Source: Mageeibacillus sp. UBA1257
Lineage (GTDB): Bacteria > Bacillota > Clostridia > UBA1212 > UBA1257
NCBI GenBank assembly: GCA_002308775.1
Contig: DBVT01000056.1
Location: forward strand, 5,234 to 11,573
Direction of reading: 5' to 3'
Length of the DNA stretch: 6,340 nt
Every line of letters begins with the position of its first letter. Within the stretch, counting starts at the first letter, position 1. The position numbers and the translations under genes are program-made. The notes beneath the pieces are model-generated. The model ran no database searches, was not told where the DNA came from, and worked only from the letters and a program-made list of their open reading frames with translations. Shown here piece by piece: positions 5,931 through 6,340 of this stretch.

Positions 5931-6340
5931 TCATTTCAGCGACGAGGCGACCTCGCCTGCTATCTTTTTGAGCATTCCGTCTATCGCAGCGACGTTCTTG
6001 CCGCCTGCCTGAGCCATATCGGGCCTGCCTCCGCCACCGCCGCCGCACTCCGACGCGGCGAATTTGATGATCTTTCCGCAGTTTGCGCCCTTTTCTACGG
6101 CGTCCTTCGAAGCCATCGCCACGAGCGAGACCTTATCGTCTTTTCCGGATGCGAGTAAAACGAGCGAGCATCCCGCTTTGTCTCTGAGCTTTTCGGCGAG
6201 TTCGCGAAGACCGCCCATATCCTGCAGATCGAATCTGCCTGTTACAACGGATATACCGCCTGCGTTTTCAGCCTTTGAGAGCAGATCGCCCAGAGCGTCT
6301 CCCGCGATGGAATCCTTTATTTCCTTCAGTTCTTTCTGCG
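5931..6340 (-). CDS. alaS: Alanyl-tRNA synthetase, C-terminal fragment
   Basis: Only the last 135 residues of the synthetase are in the window; the start lies beyond base 6340 (the first whole codon on the minus strand begins at 6338). The enzyme charges tRNA-Ala and edits mischarged Ser and Gly. This piece is the C-Ala (DHHA1) domain. It holds GGISVVTGRFDLQDMGGLRELAEKL, then LVLLASGKDDKVSLVAM, and the diagnostic glycine-rich block ECGGGGGGRPDMAQAGGK near the end, which in characterised enzymes contributes to tRNA binding. It ends in MLKKIAGEVASSLK and TGA. A Met at 6218 is internal to the domain, not a start. It is cytoplasmic and upstream of the HIT gene by 44 nt. There is no sign of truncation other than the window edge. 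Confidence 0.97.
   Translation of the reverse strand, partial: QKELKEIKDSIAGDALGDLLSKAENAGGISVVTGRFDLQDMGGLRELAEKLRDKAGCSLVLLASGKDDKVSLVAMASKDAVEKGANCGKIIKFAASECGGGGGGRPDMAQAGGKNVAAIDGMLKKIAGEVASSLK

Noticed and set aside
5887..6048. Upstream extension of the HIT reading frame (54 extra codons rich in Arg)
   Set aside because: It lies wholly over the end of alaS and the short gap in another frame, shows the Arg-rich composition of an out-of-frame read, and the family block starts exactly at the Met at 5886 with its own RBS.
1..6340. Search for a mobile element, CRISPR array, defence system or RNA gene
   Set aside because: No long direct or inverted repeats, no transposase or integrase motifs, no tRNA-like cloverleaf noticed by eye, and the space is nearly filled by housekeeping genes.

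Overview
The window reads as an ordinary chromosomal segment of a member of the Clostridia (Firmicutes/Bacillota), probably an uncultured gut-type Oscillospiraceae or Lachnospiraceae relative. This is inferred from strong GGAGG-type ribosome binding sites, tight operons with stop/start overlaps, a CD1247-type acidic zinc-ribbon protein next to efp, and the YqeG and AroQ (type II) protein types. The lineage is an inference; there is no rRNA to check it. Genes fill almost all of the window. There is no gene-free stretch over 300 bases, and I see no tRNA, rRNA, CRISPR array, insertion sequence or prophage.

Left part, plus strand (1-905): the 3' portion of efp (elongation factor P, start outside the window) is followed 17 nt later by a small, very acidic CD1247-like protein with a C-terminal zinc ribbon. 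A perfect 12-bp hairpin followed by a T run (937-971) ends this unit. It sits between two convergent operons.

Middle, minus strand (3866 down to 1011): a compact four-gene operon runs aroK (shikimate kinase with an unusual ~100-residue N-terminal extension), aroQ (type II 3-dehydroquinate dehydratase), yqeG (HAD-IIIA phosphatase) and an Xaa-Pro aminopeptidase (M24). The aroQ/yqeG and yqeG/peptidase junctions are 4-nt overlaps (GTGA and ATGA), which suggests translational coupling. aroK and aroQ catalyse the fifth and third steps of the shikimate pathway. In Bacillus subtilis the aroQ-like gene, the peptidase and efp are collinear (yqhS-yqhT-efp). Here efp faces the others, so a local inversion seems to have broken a widespread arrangement.

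Right part, minus strand: 5487-3928 encodes a cytoplasmic clan GH-A (TIM-barrel) glycoside hydrolase of 519 residues that I cannot place in a numbered family. It has its own likely promoter and strong RBS. Upstream of it are a HIT-family (HinT-like) nucleotide hydrolase (5886-5542) and the C-terminal end of alaS (alanyl-tRNA synthetase, 6340-5931), which probably form one transcription unit.

Most of the content is housekeeping: translation (efp, alaS), aromatic amino acid biosynthesis (aroK, aroQ), peptide turnover and nucleotide clean-up. I see no clear new multi-gene system. The points most worth a second look are the aroK extension, the unassigned GH-A enzyme, the flipped efp/CD1247 pair and the alaS-HIT pairing.
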